The notes under the pieces: model-generated
Databases searched by the model: none
Seen by the model: the letters and a program-made list of their open reading frames with translations, nothing else
Told to the model about the DNA's origin: nothing
In this document: positions 54,448 to 62,186 of the stretch, one piece after another
Numbering within the stretch: position 1 is the first letter of the stretch
How the letters are laid out: each line of letters starts with the position of its first letter
Assembly: GCF_000172415.1 (NCBI RefSeq)
Contig: NZ_ABLD01000019.1
Span: 1 to 64,000, forward strand
Direction: 5' to 3'
Origin: Paraburkholderia graminis C4D1M
GTDB lineage: Bacteria > Pseudomonadota > Gammaproteobacteria > Burkholderiales > Burkholderiaceae
DNA: 64,000 nt
Made by a program: the position numbers and the translations under genes

Positions 54448-55518
54448 CTAGAAAAGATGGCGAACGCCTATTGCAGCACCGAACTGATTCTTTCCAGTGA
54501 CTCCGGTGGGAGCCGAGTTCTGCAATCCCAACATGGCGAGCTTGTTATTCTTCACATAGCCGACGAACGAATACAGCGATGTCGAACGAGACAGCGCATA
54601 GTTCGCCCCAAGCTTGTAAAGGCTGGCATTGCGGTCGCTGGTGACGCGGTCGTTCTGATAAATATACGTTGCGGTGACGGTCCAGAAAGATGTCGGCATG
54701 TACGCGACCTCAGCGGTGTAGAAGTTGTCGCTGGTGCCGCGCGAGGGGTTCTTGAAGTTCGCGAAATCGATCATGAACTTGAACTGGCTCCAGCCGTAAT
54801 TCGCACCGACGGTATACGCGCGCGCCGCGGTCGCATCGGTGGCTCCGGTCACGTCATGTCCGGAGAAGTAGGCTGCCCCGCCTGTGAAACTGCCCAGATG
54901 ATACGTGCCGCCGATCGAGAGCACCTGCCTGGCTTTGATATCGCCCGCCACGCCGCCGAACGAGTACATTGCCGAGCCTTGGAATCCGCCGATATCCGGA
55001 CTCATATATTCGACGGAATTGTCCACCCACGAGTATTGATATCCCGTATAGCCCGAGAGATTCTGATAAAGAAGGTTGTTCAATGAACCGAAATTCGAAT
55101 AACCCTCGATATCGAGGCGCGCTAGGGTGCGCAACAGCGGTGAGCGGTTCTTGCCGAGCAGAAGGGCGCCCGCAACGTTGCTGCTGATACCGACTGTCGC
55201 TCCGCGATCAAACAATACGGTTCCGGAACTCGCGGGCTGGCCGCCATTGATCAAACCGCCCGTATTGATGCGAAAGGCGCTTTCGAGTTCGAACGTGGCG
55301 TACAGGCCGTTGCCGAGATCTTCACGACCGGTCAAACCCCATCTGTTCGTCGAATCGATGCCTGTTCCCAGTGACCATGCGGAGCCGCCCGGCCCCGCAT
55401 GCGTCTTGTATAGAATACCGCTGTCGACCACGCCATAAAGGGTCACCGAACTCTGGGCATAGCTGGACGGCGGAACGGCGCCAGCTAAGGCAATTGCTGC
55501 AACGTATAGCTTTTTCAA
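54448..55518 (-). CDS. Gram-negative porin, TetR-regulon member
   Basis: This 356-residue porin has a signal peptide ending SYAQS, the first strand SVTLYGVVDSGILYKT and the terminal phenylalanine (IGVRHLF). The start is a TTG at 55518 preceded by AAGGAGACGACC, the same ribosome-binding context as the MFS gene at 32344. It follows livM by 216 bp on the same strand, with a perfect TTGACA-A-TGTCAA palindrome in the gap, and probably admits the substrate of the liv-type importer. Confidence 0.88.
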   Translation of the reverse strand: MKKLYVAAIALAGAVPPSSYAQSSVTLYGVVDSGILYKTHAGPGGSAWSLGTGIDSTNRWGLTGREDLGNGLYATFELESAFRINTGGLINGGQPASSGTVLFDRGATVGISSNVAGALLLGKNRSPLLRTLARLDIEGYSNFGSLNNLLYQNLSGYTGYQYSWVDNSVEYMSPDIGGFQGSAMYSFGGVAGDIKARQVLSIGGTYHLGSFTGGAAYFSGHDVTGATDATAARAYTVGANYGWSQFKFMIDFANFKNPSRGTSDNFYTAEVAYMPTSFWTVTATYIYQNDRVTSDRNASLYKLGANYALSRSTSLYSFVGYVKNNKLAMLGLQNSAPTGVTGKNQFGAAIGVRHLF

Positions 55519-55569
55519 GGTCGTCTCCTTACCTTTGTCTGTTGTTCGTTTTATGGCTTCAACGGAAAT

Positions 55570-55582
55570 TTGACAATGTCAA
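55570..55582. promoter_or_regulatory. TetR-type operator, site A (porin)
   Basis: TTGACAATGTCAA is a perfect 13-bp palindrome 52 bp upstream of the porin start, extended on the right by GTT. It would overlap a -35 box (TTGTCA on the minus strand, 17 bp from TAAAAC). Confidence 0.7.
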
Positions 55583-55734
55583 GTTGTGGGCAAAATAACG
55601 CTGAAACGTTTGTTCTGCGAGCTGTGAAATCTTTTATCTTTCCGCGGCCGCGCTGCGTGAGTGCAGGGTGGCCAGACGGAGACACGCCGGCGTTTTCGCG
55701 CCGTCCGCGGTTCGGAAAGGGATGAGTAAAGCGG

Positions 55735-57069
55735 CTAGTTGCGTTTCTTATGCCGCTTGCAGATGATTCCGACGCCGGCGCCGAATAGCAGGGCGGCGAA
55801 AATCCAATACGTCGCTTGATGAGGGTCAAGCTCGAAACCCGTTCCGACCGAGCCAAATGAAACGCCGACCGGCGCACCCATGCCTTCCAGGAGCGATCGG
55901 GTCATCTCGATCGCCATGATGAATCCCGCGCATACCGCGATGCCGCCGAACAAGCCCGGTGCGGCCTGCTTGACGACGCACTTCGCACCGCCTTTGCGAT
56001 AGACTCTCGCGCCGGTGCGCGACAGATCAGCCAGCCAGCCGGTCAAGCCACGCCGCATCGATACCACGATGGCAACGAAAAAGATGCCGAGGTAGAGCGA
56101 CCACGCGTCGGTCAGTGCGGACAAATGGGCCGAAATCACCGTAATCAGCACCGCGCCGACTACCGGGCCAAGGAAAGTCGTATGGCCGCCGATGTATGTA
56201 TGCAGCATTCCGTTGGTGCTCTGCGCGATGCTGAGAGTATCGAGCGTCACAACCTGAAAGGCGAGTGCATAGAGGGCGCCTGCGATGCCCGCGAAACCAG
56301 CCGAAAGCGTGAGAGCGAGGCCGCGTATCATCACCGGATCAAAGCCGACGAAATTCATTCGCTCGGCGTTGTCGCGCGTGGCATTCATCAGCCGGCCCAG
56401 TGGTGTCCGCGTAAAAGTATGCATCGCAAGCGCCGCGAGCCACGCCCACGCGGCCACGAGGAAATACACCGCTAGCGGCGAGCCGAAGTCGATGCCCCAT
56501 CCGGCCGCTTGTGTGGGGTCCAGTCGGATACCCTCGTCGCCTCCAGACCATCCCGTCATGATCGTCGCCGCCGAATAGGCAAGCTGTCCGACCGCCAGCG
56601 ATATCATCGCGAAGATCACCTTTCCGCTACGCACGGTGAAAAGGGCGATGAATGCACCGATGAGCAACGCGGCAAGCCCGCCGACCAGCGGCACCAGCAC
56701 GACGGGCACCGCCTCGCCGAAATAGTTGAGGAAATGCGCGGTCGCATAGGCACCCGTGCCAAAATAGAGCGCGTGACCAAACGACAGCATCCCGGTCCCG
56801 CCGAGCAGCATGTTGAAGGCGAGCGCGAACGTCACGGCAATGCAGATTTGCGTGAGCACCGAGATGCCCAGCGTGCCGGGAAAAATAAACGGCAACGCGA
56901 TTGCCGCAATCAGTGCGGAACCCCAGCATGAAATGCTTCGGGCCCGATTCGGTCGAGGCGGCAAAAACGCGTGCCAGCGCTCGGCGTTGCCAGAAGATGC
57001 AAGAGATTGCTGGACCGGAGTTCCAACGACAGGTTGCCCACTATTCATTGTCGACATATCGAAGTCCAT
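55735..57069 (-). CDS. livM: Branched-chain amino acid-type ABC permease LivM, extended C-terminus
   Basis: This 444-residue permease has the LivM core: NMLLGGTGMLSFGHALYFGT and RTPLGRLMNATRDNAERMNF, the EAA-like loop. The core ends near residue 345 (SMRRGLTGWLADL). About 100 more residues follow, with two hydrophobic segments (GLFGGIAVCAGFIMAIEM and YWIFAALLFGAGVGIICK) and a basic end KRHKKRN, not usual in LivM. The start overlaps the livH stop (TAATG), so the two are coupled. Confidence 0.9.
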   Translation of the reverse strand: MDFDMSTMNSGQPVVGTPVQQSLASSGNAERWHAFLPPRPNRARSISCWGSALIAAIALPFIFPGTLGISVLTQICIAVTFALAFNMLLGGTGMLSFGHALYFGTGAYATAHFLNYFGEAVPVVLVPLVGGLAALLIGAFIALFTVRSGKVIFAMISLAVGQLAYSAATIMTGWSGGDEGIRLDPTQAAGWGIDFGSPLAVYFLVAAWAWLAALAMHTFTRTPLGRLMNATRDNAERMNFVGFDPVMIRGLALTLSAGFAGIAGALYALAFQVVTLDTLSIAQSTNGMLHTYIGGHTTFLGPVVGAVLITVISAHLSALTDAWSLYLGIFFVAIVVSMRRGLTGWLADLSRTGARVYRKGGAKCVVKQAAPGLFGGIAVCAGFIMAIEMTRSLLEGMGAPVGVSFGSVGTGFELDPHQATYWIFAALLFGAGVGIICKRHKKRN

Positions 57070-58016
57070 TAATTGCGACGTCCCATCAATCCGCGCGGAC
57101 GAATTGCCAGCACGACGATGACGATGGCAAACGGAACCAAAGGAGCGAACCGGCTGACGGGTTGCGTGAGCGCCTCGTTTGTTGCAATACCGGAAAATAC
57201 GTGCTGCACCGGCATGAGAAAGTCGGACCACGATAACGGCGTCGATACGGTGAGTGTCTGAAGTATGCCGATTAGCAGCGCCGACACGAAGGCTCCGGCA
57301 AGCGAGCCGAGTCCGCCGACAACAACTACGATCATCAGTATGCCGCCGAGCTGCGCAGCCATGCCCGGCTCTGTGCCGATGATGTTCCCCGATAGTGCGC
57401 CAGCCAGACCGGCGAGTGCCGAACCCAGCGCGAACACGTTGGTGCGCAGGCGCGGCAAGTTGTGGCCGAGCGCGTTGACCATCTCGGGATGCGAGAGGGA
57501 CGCACGAACCGTCGTGCCGATGCGAGTGCCTTTGAGTAACCCATACAGTACGCCGAGCACCGCGATGGTGACGACGAGAGTGAACGCGCGGTAGGCGGAA
57601 TAATCGATGCCGTAAAGCGAGAACAGCGTGAAATCTAGCGAAGCGGGCACGGCATAGGGAACCGAATGTTTGCCCCATAACAGCGTCACGGATTCGACAA
57701 TGACGATGCCAAGGCCGAACGTCAGTAACAGCGGCCCCAAAATGCCAAACTGAATGACCCGTCGCAATAGATATCGCTCGACGAGACCGCCGATAAGCGC
57801 ACAACACAGCGGAGCCGCGAAGAGTCCGCACCAGTAGCCGAGTCCGAGCAACTGCGCGAACGTGTAGCTGAAGTACGCACCGAGCATGTAAAACGCGGGA
57901 TGCGCGAAATTAAGCATACCCAGCATGCTGAGAACGAGTGTCAAGCCGGCTGCCATCAGGAACAGCAGCATGCCGTAGCTGATGCCATTGAACAGTCCCA
58001 GTGCGAGAGTTTGCAT
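57069..58016 (-). CDS. livH: Branched-chain amino acid-type ABC permease LivH
   Basis: This protein of about 315 residues has the LivH start MQTLALGLFNGISYGMLLFL and the loop LKGTRIGTTVRASLSHPEMV with several membrane helices. A GTG at 58043 preceded by GGAG would add nine residues and cannot be excluded. With LivM it forms the membrane pore of the importer. It lies just after the binding-protein gene. Confidence 0.9.
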   Translation of the reverse strand: MQTLALGLFNGISYGMLLFLMAAGLTLVLSMLGMLNFAHPAFYMLGAYFSYTFAQLLGLGYWCGLFAAPLCCALIGGLVERYLLRRVIQFGILGPLLLTFGLGIVIVESVTLLWGKHSVPYAVPASLDFTLFSLYGIDYSAYRAFTLVVTIAVLGVLYGLLKGTRIGTTVRASLSHPEMVNALGHNLPRLRTNVFALGSALAGLAGALSGNIIGTEPGMAAQLGGILMIVVVVGGLGSLAGAFVSALLIGILQTLTVSTPLSWSDFLMPVQHVFSGIATNEALTQPVSRFAPLVPFAIVIVVLAIRPRGLMGRRN

Positions 58017-58047
58017 GTCTATCGTCCGTTGATTGTCAGGCACCCGT

Positions 58048-59316
58048 TCAGGCTCCGGGCGGCCGCTTCATCTTGCAGTCGGTGGGCTCGGTCATTTCAG
58101 CGGCGGGGAAACTCTTCAGCAACTTGAAACCCCACGGCGTACCTTCCTGTTTGAACTTGGCGTCTGCGGTGACTACCGAGAGGTTCATCGGCAATTGCGC
58201 CTGATGGTCGGACGCGCGCATCGTCGCTTTGTAATCGCCGATCGAGACTGTTGTCTTCTCAATCGCCTTCGCCACTGCGAGCGGCTGCGTTGTCTTCGCG
58301 TCACGAATGGCGTCTGTCAGAAACAGGTAGCCGCGATAGAGCCGCACGCTTTCGAAATCACCGTAGCCGTCGGCGCGCGACTGTTCAACCAGCTTGTCGA
58401 TCACCGGGTTGTTCATGCTCATGATCGAGTCAGAAGCCTGATACACCTTGCCGACGCCTTTCGCGCCGATCGTCGTAACCTGTCCGTGTTGCGAGGCGTA
58501 GACGGTGTACCAGCGTGCATCGAGGCCGATGTCGTTACCCGCCCGAATCAGCCTGCTCAGGTCGGTGCCGATGTTAGCCGTAAGTATCACGTCCGGCTTC
58601 GCAGCCTTGATCTTGGCGACATACGGCGTGAAATCCTGAACCCGGTTGGGCGGATGCAGTTCGCTGCCGACGATCTGGATGTCGGGGCGGTACTGTTTCA
58701 GCAGGCGGCGCGTGGCGGCGTCCGCGTTCTGGCCCATGGAGTAATCCATGTTTATCAGGTACACGCGCTTGACCGACGGATCGAGCGAGAGGACAGCGGC
58801 TTTCATCTTCATGCCGATATGCCCGTCAGTGCGGAAGTGCCAGAATGAGCAGTACTTCCCGGTCATTTCTTCATCCAGGCCGGCCCAATTGATCAGAATG
58901 AGTTCCTTGCCAGGATTACGCGCGTTGTATTTCTCAATTGCGTCGACCAACGTCAGCGTGACATTCGCACCGATGCCCTGCATCACGAAGTGGGTGTCGC
59001 TGCCAATCGCTCTGTCAAGACAGTCTTTTCCGTCTTTCGGGCTGAACTTGTCGTCACAGAACTGGAGGTCAATTTTCGATCCGAGAACACCGCCCGCATC
59101 ATTGTCGCGCTTGACGGCATATTGCAGATTCTTTGCAGACGCTTCCATGGTGGACGACTGCGGGCCGGACATCGGTTCGATGACCATGATCTTGACCGGT
59201 GGGGCAGCGTGCGCAACGGGCGCGGGAAAAATGCCAAGCGCACCAAGCGCGCAGGGTGCTGCGATCATGCACGCGCTCAACGATCGGCGCAGGACGGGAC
59301 GGAATTTCTGCAACAT
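58048..59316 (-). CDS. ABC transporter substrate-binding protein (Leu/Ile/Val-type fold)
   Basis: This 422-residue periplasmic protein has a signal peptide (LRRSLSACMIAAPCALGALG ... AHAAPP) and the type I binding fold: KIMVIEPMSGPQSSTMEASA, NDAGGVLGSKIDLQFCDD and PYVAKIKAAKPDVILTAN. Family members bind amino acids, urea, aromatic acids or other small acids; the ligand cannot be read off. GGAGATCC precedes the ATG. Its position between livF and livH places it inside the operon. Confidence 0.88.
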   Translation of the reverse strand: MLQKFRPVLRRSLSACMIAAPCALGALGIFPAPVAHAAPPVKIMVIEPMSGPQSSTMEASAKNLQYAVKRDNDAGGVLGSKIDLQFCDDKFSPKDGKDCLDRAIGSDTHFVMQGIGANVTLTLVDAIEKYNARNPGKELILINWAGLDEEMTGKYCSFWHFRTDGHIGMKMKAAVLSLDPSVKRVYLINMDYSMGQNADAATRRLLKQYRPDIQIVGSELHPPNRVQDFTPYVAKIKAAKPDVILTANIGTDLSRLIRAGNDIGLDARWYTVYASQHGQVTTIGAKGVGKVYQASDSIMSMNNPVIDKLVEQSRADGYGDFESVRLYRGYLFLTDAIRDAKTTQPLAVAKAIEKTTVSIGDYKATMRASDHQAQLPMNLSVVTADAKFKQEGTPWGFKLLKSFPAAEMTEPTDCKMKRPPGA

Positions 59317-59381
59317 CGTGGATCTCCTCTGACGCAGCCATCGCTGTGAATAGCCGCCTGCTTTATCGACAGGGTGTTTGA

Positions 59382-60149
59382 TCAAACCTCGAGCCATTCG
59401 GCACGCACGGAAGGATTATTTTCGAATTCGTCGACACTCCCGTCGAAGACAATGCGGCCATGGCCCATCACGTTAATGCGGTCGCACAAGCCGAGCGCGA
59501 TAGTTAGCTTCTGTTCGACCAGCAGCACGGCTACGCCGCGCCGTGCGACTTCCCTCAGGAGCTGTGCGACCTGGTCGACCATCGACAGGCTCAAGCCTTC
59601 GGTCGGTTCGTCGACCAGGATCAGGCGCGGCTGCATCATCAGCGTGCGACAGATGGTCAGCATCTGCTGCTCGCCTCCGGAAAGCACCCCACCAGCAACG
59701 TCTGCTCTCCGCTTGAGGTTCGGAAACATCGCAAAGAACTCTTCTTCGGTCCACGTCGCGCGTTCGCGCGCCGCCGATCCGGCGCGGCCGCGTTGCGGCA
59801 GTCCCACCGACAGGTTCTCGCGCACGGTTAGATCCGGGAAGATTGCCCTGTCTTCGGGGACGTAGCCGATCCCCGCGCGCGACATGTCATGGGTCTTGGC
59901 CTCGCCGAGCGGCGCGCCATCCATTTCGATCGCACCGCTCGCAGGTAGCAGCTTCATGATCGCTTTAAGCAGCGTCGAGCGGCCGACGCCGTTGCGGCCC
60001 AGGAGTCCGACGGTCTCCCCTCGGCGCACATGAATGGTTGCGCCGTGCAATACCCGGCTTTGTCCGTATCCGGCGACGATATCGCTGGCACTGAAAAGCG
60101 GCGTCATGTTGGCGCTCTTTGCCACGTGCGGGTGGGAGGATGCATTCAT
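59382..60149 (-). CDS. livF: ABC transporter ATP-binding protein LivF, Walker A Lys replaced by Arg
   Basis: This 255-residue ATPase has the LivF pattern: LSGGEQQML signature, Walker B LILVDEPTEGLS and a glutamine in place of the switch histidine (LLVEQKL), usual for LivF. The Walker A reads GRNGVGRST, with Arg (codon at 59979-59981) where most ATPases have Lys. Either this variant works, as the other subunit LivG has an intact site, or activity is reduced. The ATG lies 3 nt after the livG stop. Confidence 0.9.
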   Translation of the reverse strand: MNASSHPHVAKSANMTPLFSASDIVAGYGQSRVLHGATIHVRRGETVGLLGRNGVGRSTLLKAIMKLLPASGAIEMDGAPLGEAKTHDMSRAGIGYVPEDRAIFPDLTVRENLSVGLPQRGRAGSAARERATWTEEEFFAMFPNLKRRADVAGGVLSGGEQQMLTICRTLMMQPRLILVDEPTEGLSLSMVDQVAQLLREVARRGVAVLLVEQKLTIALGLCDRINVMGHGRIVFDGSVDEFENNPSVRAEWLEV

Positions 60150-60152
60150 GGT

Positions 60153-60971
60153 TCAGCGCTTCGGGTGGGAATGAGTTGCGGCGGACGGGGCAGGCGTGCC
60201 GAGATAGGCTTCCTGTACCGCTCTATTCGCCCGAACCGCAGCGGGGGTGTCAGTCGCGATGAGTTCTCCGTAAACCAGCACGGAGATCCGGTCGGCAAGT
60301 TCGAACACTACGTCCATGTCGTGTTCGATGATCACAATGGTGCGCTCCCGGTCGGCCGCGCGCAGTCTTTGCATTAGGTCGATAACCTTGCGCGTTTCCT
60401 GTTTGTTCATGCCGGCGGTCGGTTCGTCGAACAGCAGGACCTTCTGGCCGCCGGCAAGCGCGAGTGCAATTTCGAGCGCGCGCTGATCCGCGTAGGAGAG
60501 AAGTGCTGCCGGTTCGTTGCGTTTATCGAGCAGTCCCACTTCATCGAGCACTTCGAGCGCGCGGATGTCCGCTGCGCCACCGCGCGGCAGAGGTCGCAGG
60601 AACGATGCGCCATGACCGACCGCGCGCAGCGCGCCGATGCGGGCATTCTCGAACGTACTCATGCGACCGAAGATATTTGCTGTTTGAAAGCTTCGTCCAA
60701 GCCCGACACGGCTGATACGCGTTGCTCCGTACCGCGTGACGTCCGTACCGTTCAGACGAATGGTGCCGCTGGTGGCGAGATATCGGCCACTGATCAGGTG
60801 AAACAACGTCGACTTCCCTGCTCCGTTCGGACCGATGAGGATGTGGCACTCGCCTTGTGGTACCGACCAGTCGACGCCGCGGATGATCTCGGTGGGGCCA
60901 AAAGCCTTCTTCAACCCAGCAAGCGCGAGGGCGGCCGGGAACTGATGCGATCCTGTGTGCGTCTCTGTCAT
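60153..60971 (-). CDS. livG: ABC transporter ATP-binding protein LivG
   Basis: This 272-residue ATPase has Walker A GPNGAGKST, the LivG-type GRSFQTANIFGRMSTFENAR, Walker B VLLFDEPTAGMN and the switch histidine in IIEHDMD. The signature is LLSYADQRALEIALAL, within the range for LivG. It is the first gene of the livG-livF-binding protein-livH-livM operon and starts 86 bp from a TetR-type palindrome shared with two other promoters. Confidence 0.92.
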   Translation of the reverse strand: MTETHTGSHQFPAALALAGLKKAFGPTEIIRGVDWSVPQGECHILIGPNGAGKSTLFHLISGRYLATSGTIRLNGTDVTRYGATRISRVGLGRSFQTANIFGRMSTFENARIGALRAVGHGASFLRPLPRGGAADIRALEVLDEVGLLDKRNEPAALLSYADQRALEIALALAGGQKVLLFDEPTAGMNKQETRKVIDLMQRLRAADRERTIVIIEHDMDVVFELADRISVLVYGELIATDTPAAVRANRAVQEAYLGTPAPSAATHSHPKR

Positions 60972-61056
60972 TTTCAGAACCCTAAGCCTGCTGCAAACCG
61001 TCCATGCCGATTACGTTTCAGTAGCCGAACTTTGGCGGGCCGAAGCGTAGGACAAC

Positions 61057-61069
61057 GTTACAGTGTCAA
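61057..61069. promoter_or_regulatory. TetR-type operator, site B (livG/TetR)
   Basis: On the minus strand this reads TTGACACTGTAAC, flanked by AAC on the left. It shares 10 of 13 bases with site A and lies in the gap between the divergent livG and tetR genes. Confidence 0.65.
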
Positions 61070-61279
61070 GTTAATAGGATCATAGGGAGCGAGGGACAAG
61101 CTTGCAATGACTTTTCCGTCGGGGATTTCCCCTGGTTACCTGTTCGGGAGATCTTTCGCGCGATGTGATGGCAGAGCGTTCACTGCGCTATTGCTTCGTT
61201 CGCGTCCGGCAAGAGGGTAAGATACGAATATGAGTACGCTGTCTGCCGCAGTGGCCCCTAATATTTCAGTGAAAAGTTT

Positions 61280-61975
61280 ATGTCTTCTTCTGTATCCGGC
61301 GATATCGAACCCTCCAAAAAAGTGTCGTGGCACCACGGCAATCTGCGAGAGGAAATGGTGCAACGTGGCATCGCCTTGCTGGCACTGCGCGGCGCCGCCG
61401 ATTTGTCCTTGCGTGAGGTGGCGCGTTCGGCCGGGGTGTCACAGACCGCTCCCACGCATCATTTCGGCGACAAGGAGGGGCTTCTGGCGGCGATCGCAAC
61501 CGAGGGATTCCATCGATTGATGAGCGAGCGCCTTGCTGCGCTTAAAGACGGCATGACCAAAGAGCGCCGGCTGCGCGTGATCATGCGGGTCTATGTCAAG
61601 TTCGCCTTGGAGCAGCCTGAGCTTTTCCATCTGATGTTCGGCCCGCGAGTTTCCGACAAGCGTAAATACCCGGAGTTAATGGAAGCCAGCGCGGGCTCGT
61701 TTCAGTTCCTGAATAACACCATCGCCGAATTCATGGCCGATCATGCGGAAGATGGCCGCCCGCCGCGCTTTTCCGCGATTGCAGTCTGGTCGGGTATGCA
61801 CGGGCTCGCTACGCTGCTTTCCGATCGCGAGAGCGGTCTGTGCCAGGTTCCGGACGACATGATTGAAGAGGTCTGCACCGGCGTAACCAACTTGCTGCTT
61901 GGCGGCCTGAAAATGCCGCATTTTGAGGCTGATGCACCCGCACCAGCGCGCACCGGCGGGCGCGCGAGGAGGTAG
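61280..61975 (+). CDS. TetR-family transcriptional regulator
   Basis: This 231-residue repressor has the TetR helix-turn-helix LREVARSAGVSQTAPTHHFG and a C-terminal ligand domain of the TetR_C_33/WHG kind (FHLMFGPRVSDKRKYPELME). The Arg/Ala-rich end is short and probably disordered. It is divergent from the liv operon and followed by the FadB-like gene. The three TTGACA-N-TGTCAA-like sites around it make it the likely regulator of the porin, importer and beta-oxidation enzyme, with an acyl-CoA or the imported acid as possible effector. Confidence 0.88.
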   Translation: MSSSVSGDIEPSKKVSWHHGNLREEMVQRGIALLALRGAADLSLREVARSAGVSQTAPTHHFGDKEGLLAAIATEGFHRLMSERLAALKDGMTKERRLRVIMRVYVKFALEQPELFHLMFGPRVSDKRKYPELMEASAGSFQFLNNTIAEFMADHAEDGRPPRFSAIAVWSGMHGLATLLSDRESGLCQVPDDMIEEVCTGVTNLLLGGLKMPHFEADAPAPARTGGRARR

Positions 61976-62080
61976 GGCGCCCTTCCTTGCGCGACGCATC
62001 GCCGCCCCGACCTTCGTTGATCTGAACCCTTCTCTTCGCCTCCTTTTCGCACGTCTGTACGGCTTTGTTGACACTCAAAC

Positions 62081-62093
62081 TTGACGCTGTCAC
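62081..62093. promoter_or_regulatory. TetR-type operator, site C (FadB-like gene)
   Basis: TTGACGCTGTCAC, flanked by AAC on the left and AATG on the right, lies 94 bp before the FadB-like start. With sites A and B it gives the consensus AACTTGACA-N-TGTCA. Confidence 0.65.
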
Positions 62094-62186
62094 AATGAAT
62101 TGCAGCGCAGATCGATGAAGCCGCCTGGCTTGTCCTCATCGATAGCGGCAACACGCTACCCCGCGTTGCAATAATCAGGAGACGAG

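Noticed and set aside
61121..61132. GGGGATTTCCCC near-palindrome as regulator site
   Set aside because: It occurs once and is not shared with the other promoters of the unit.
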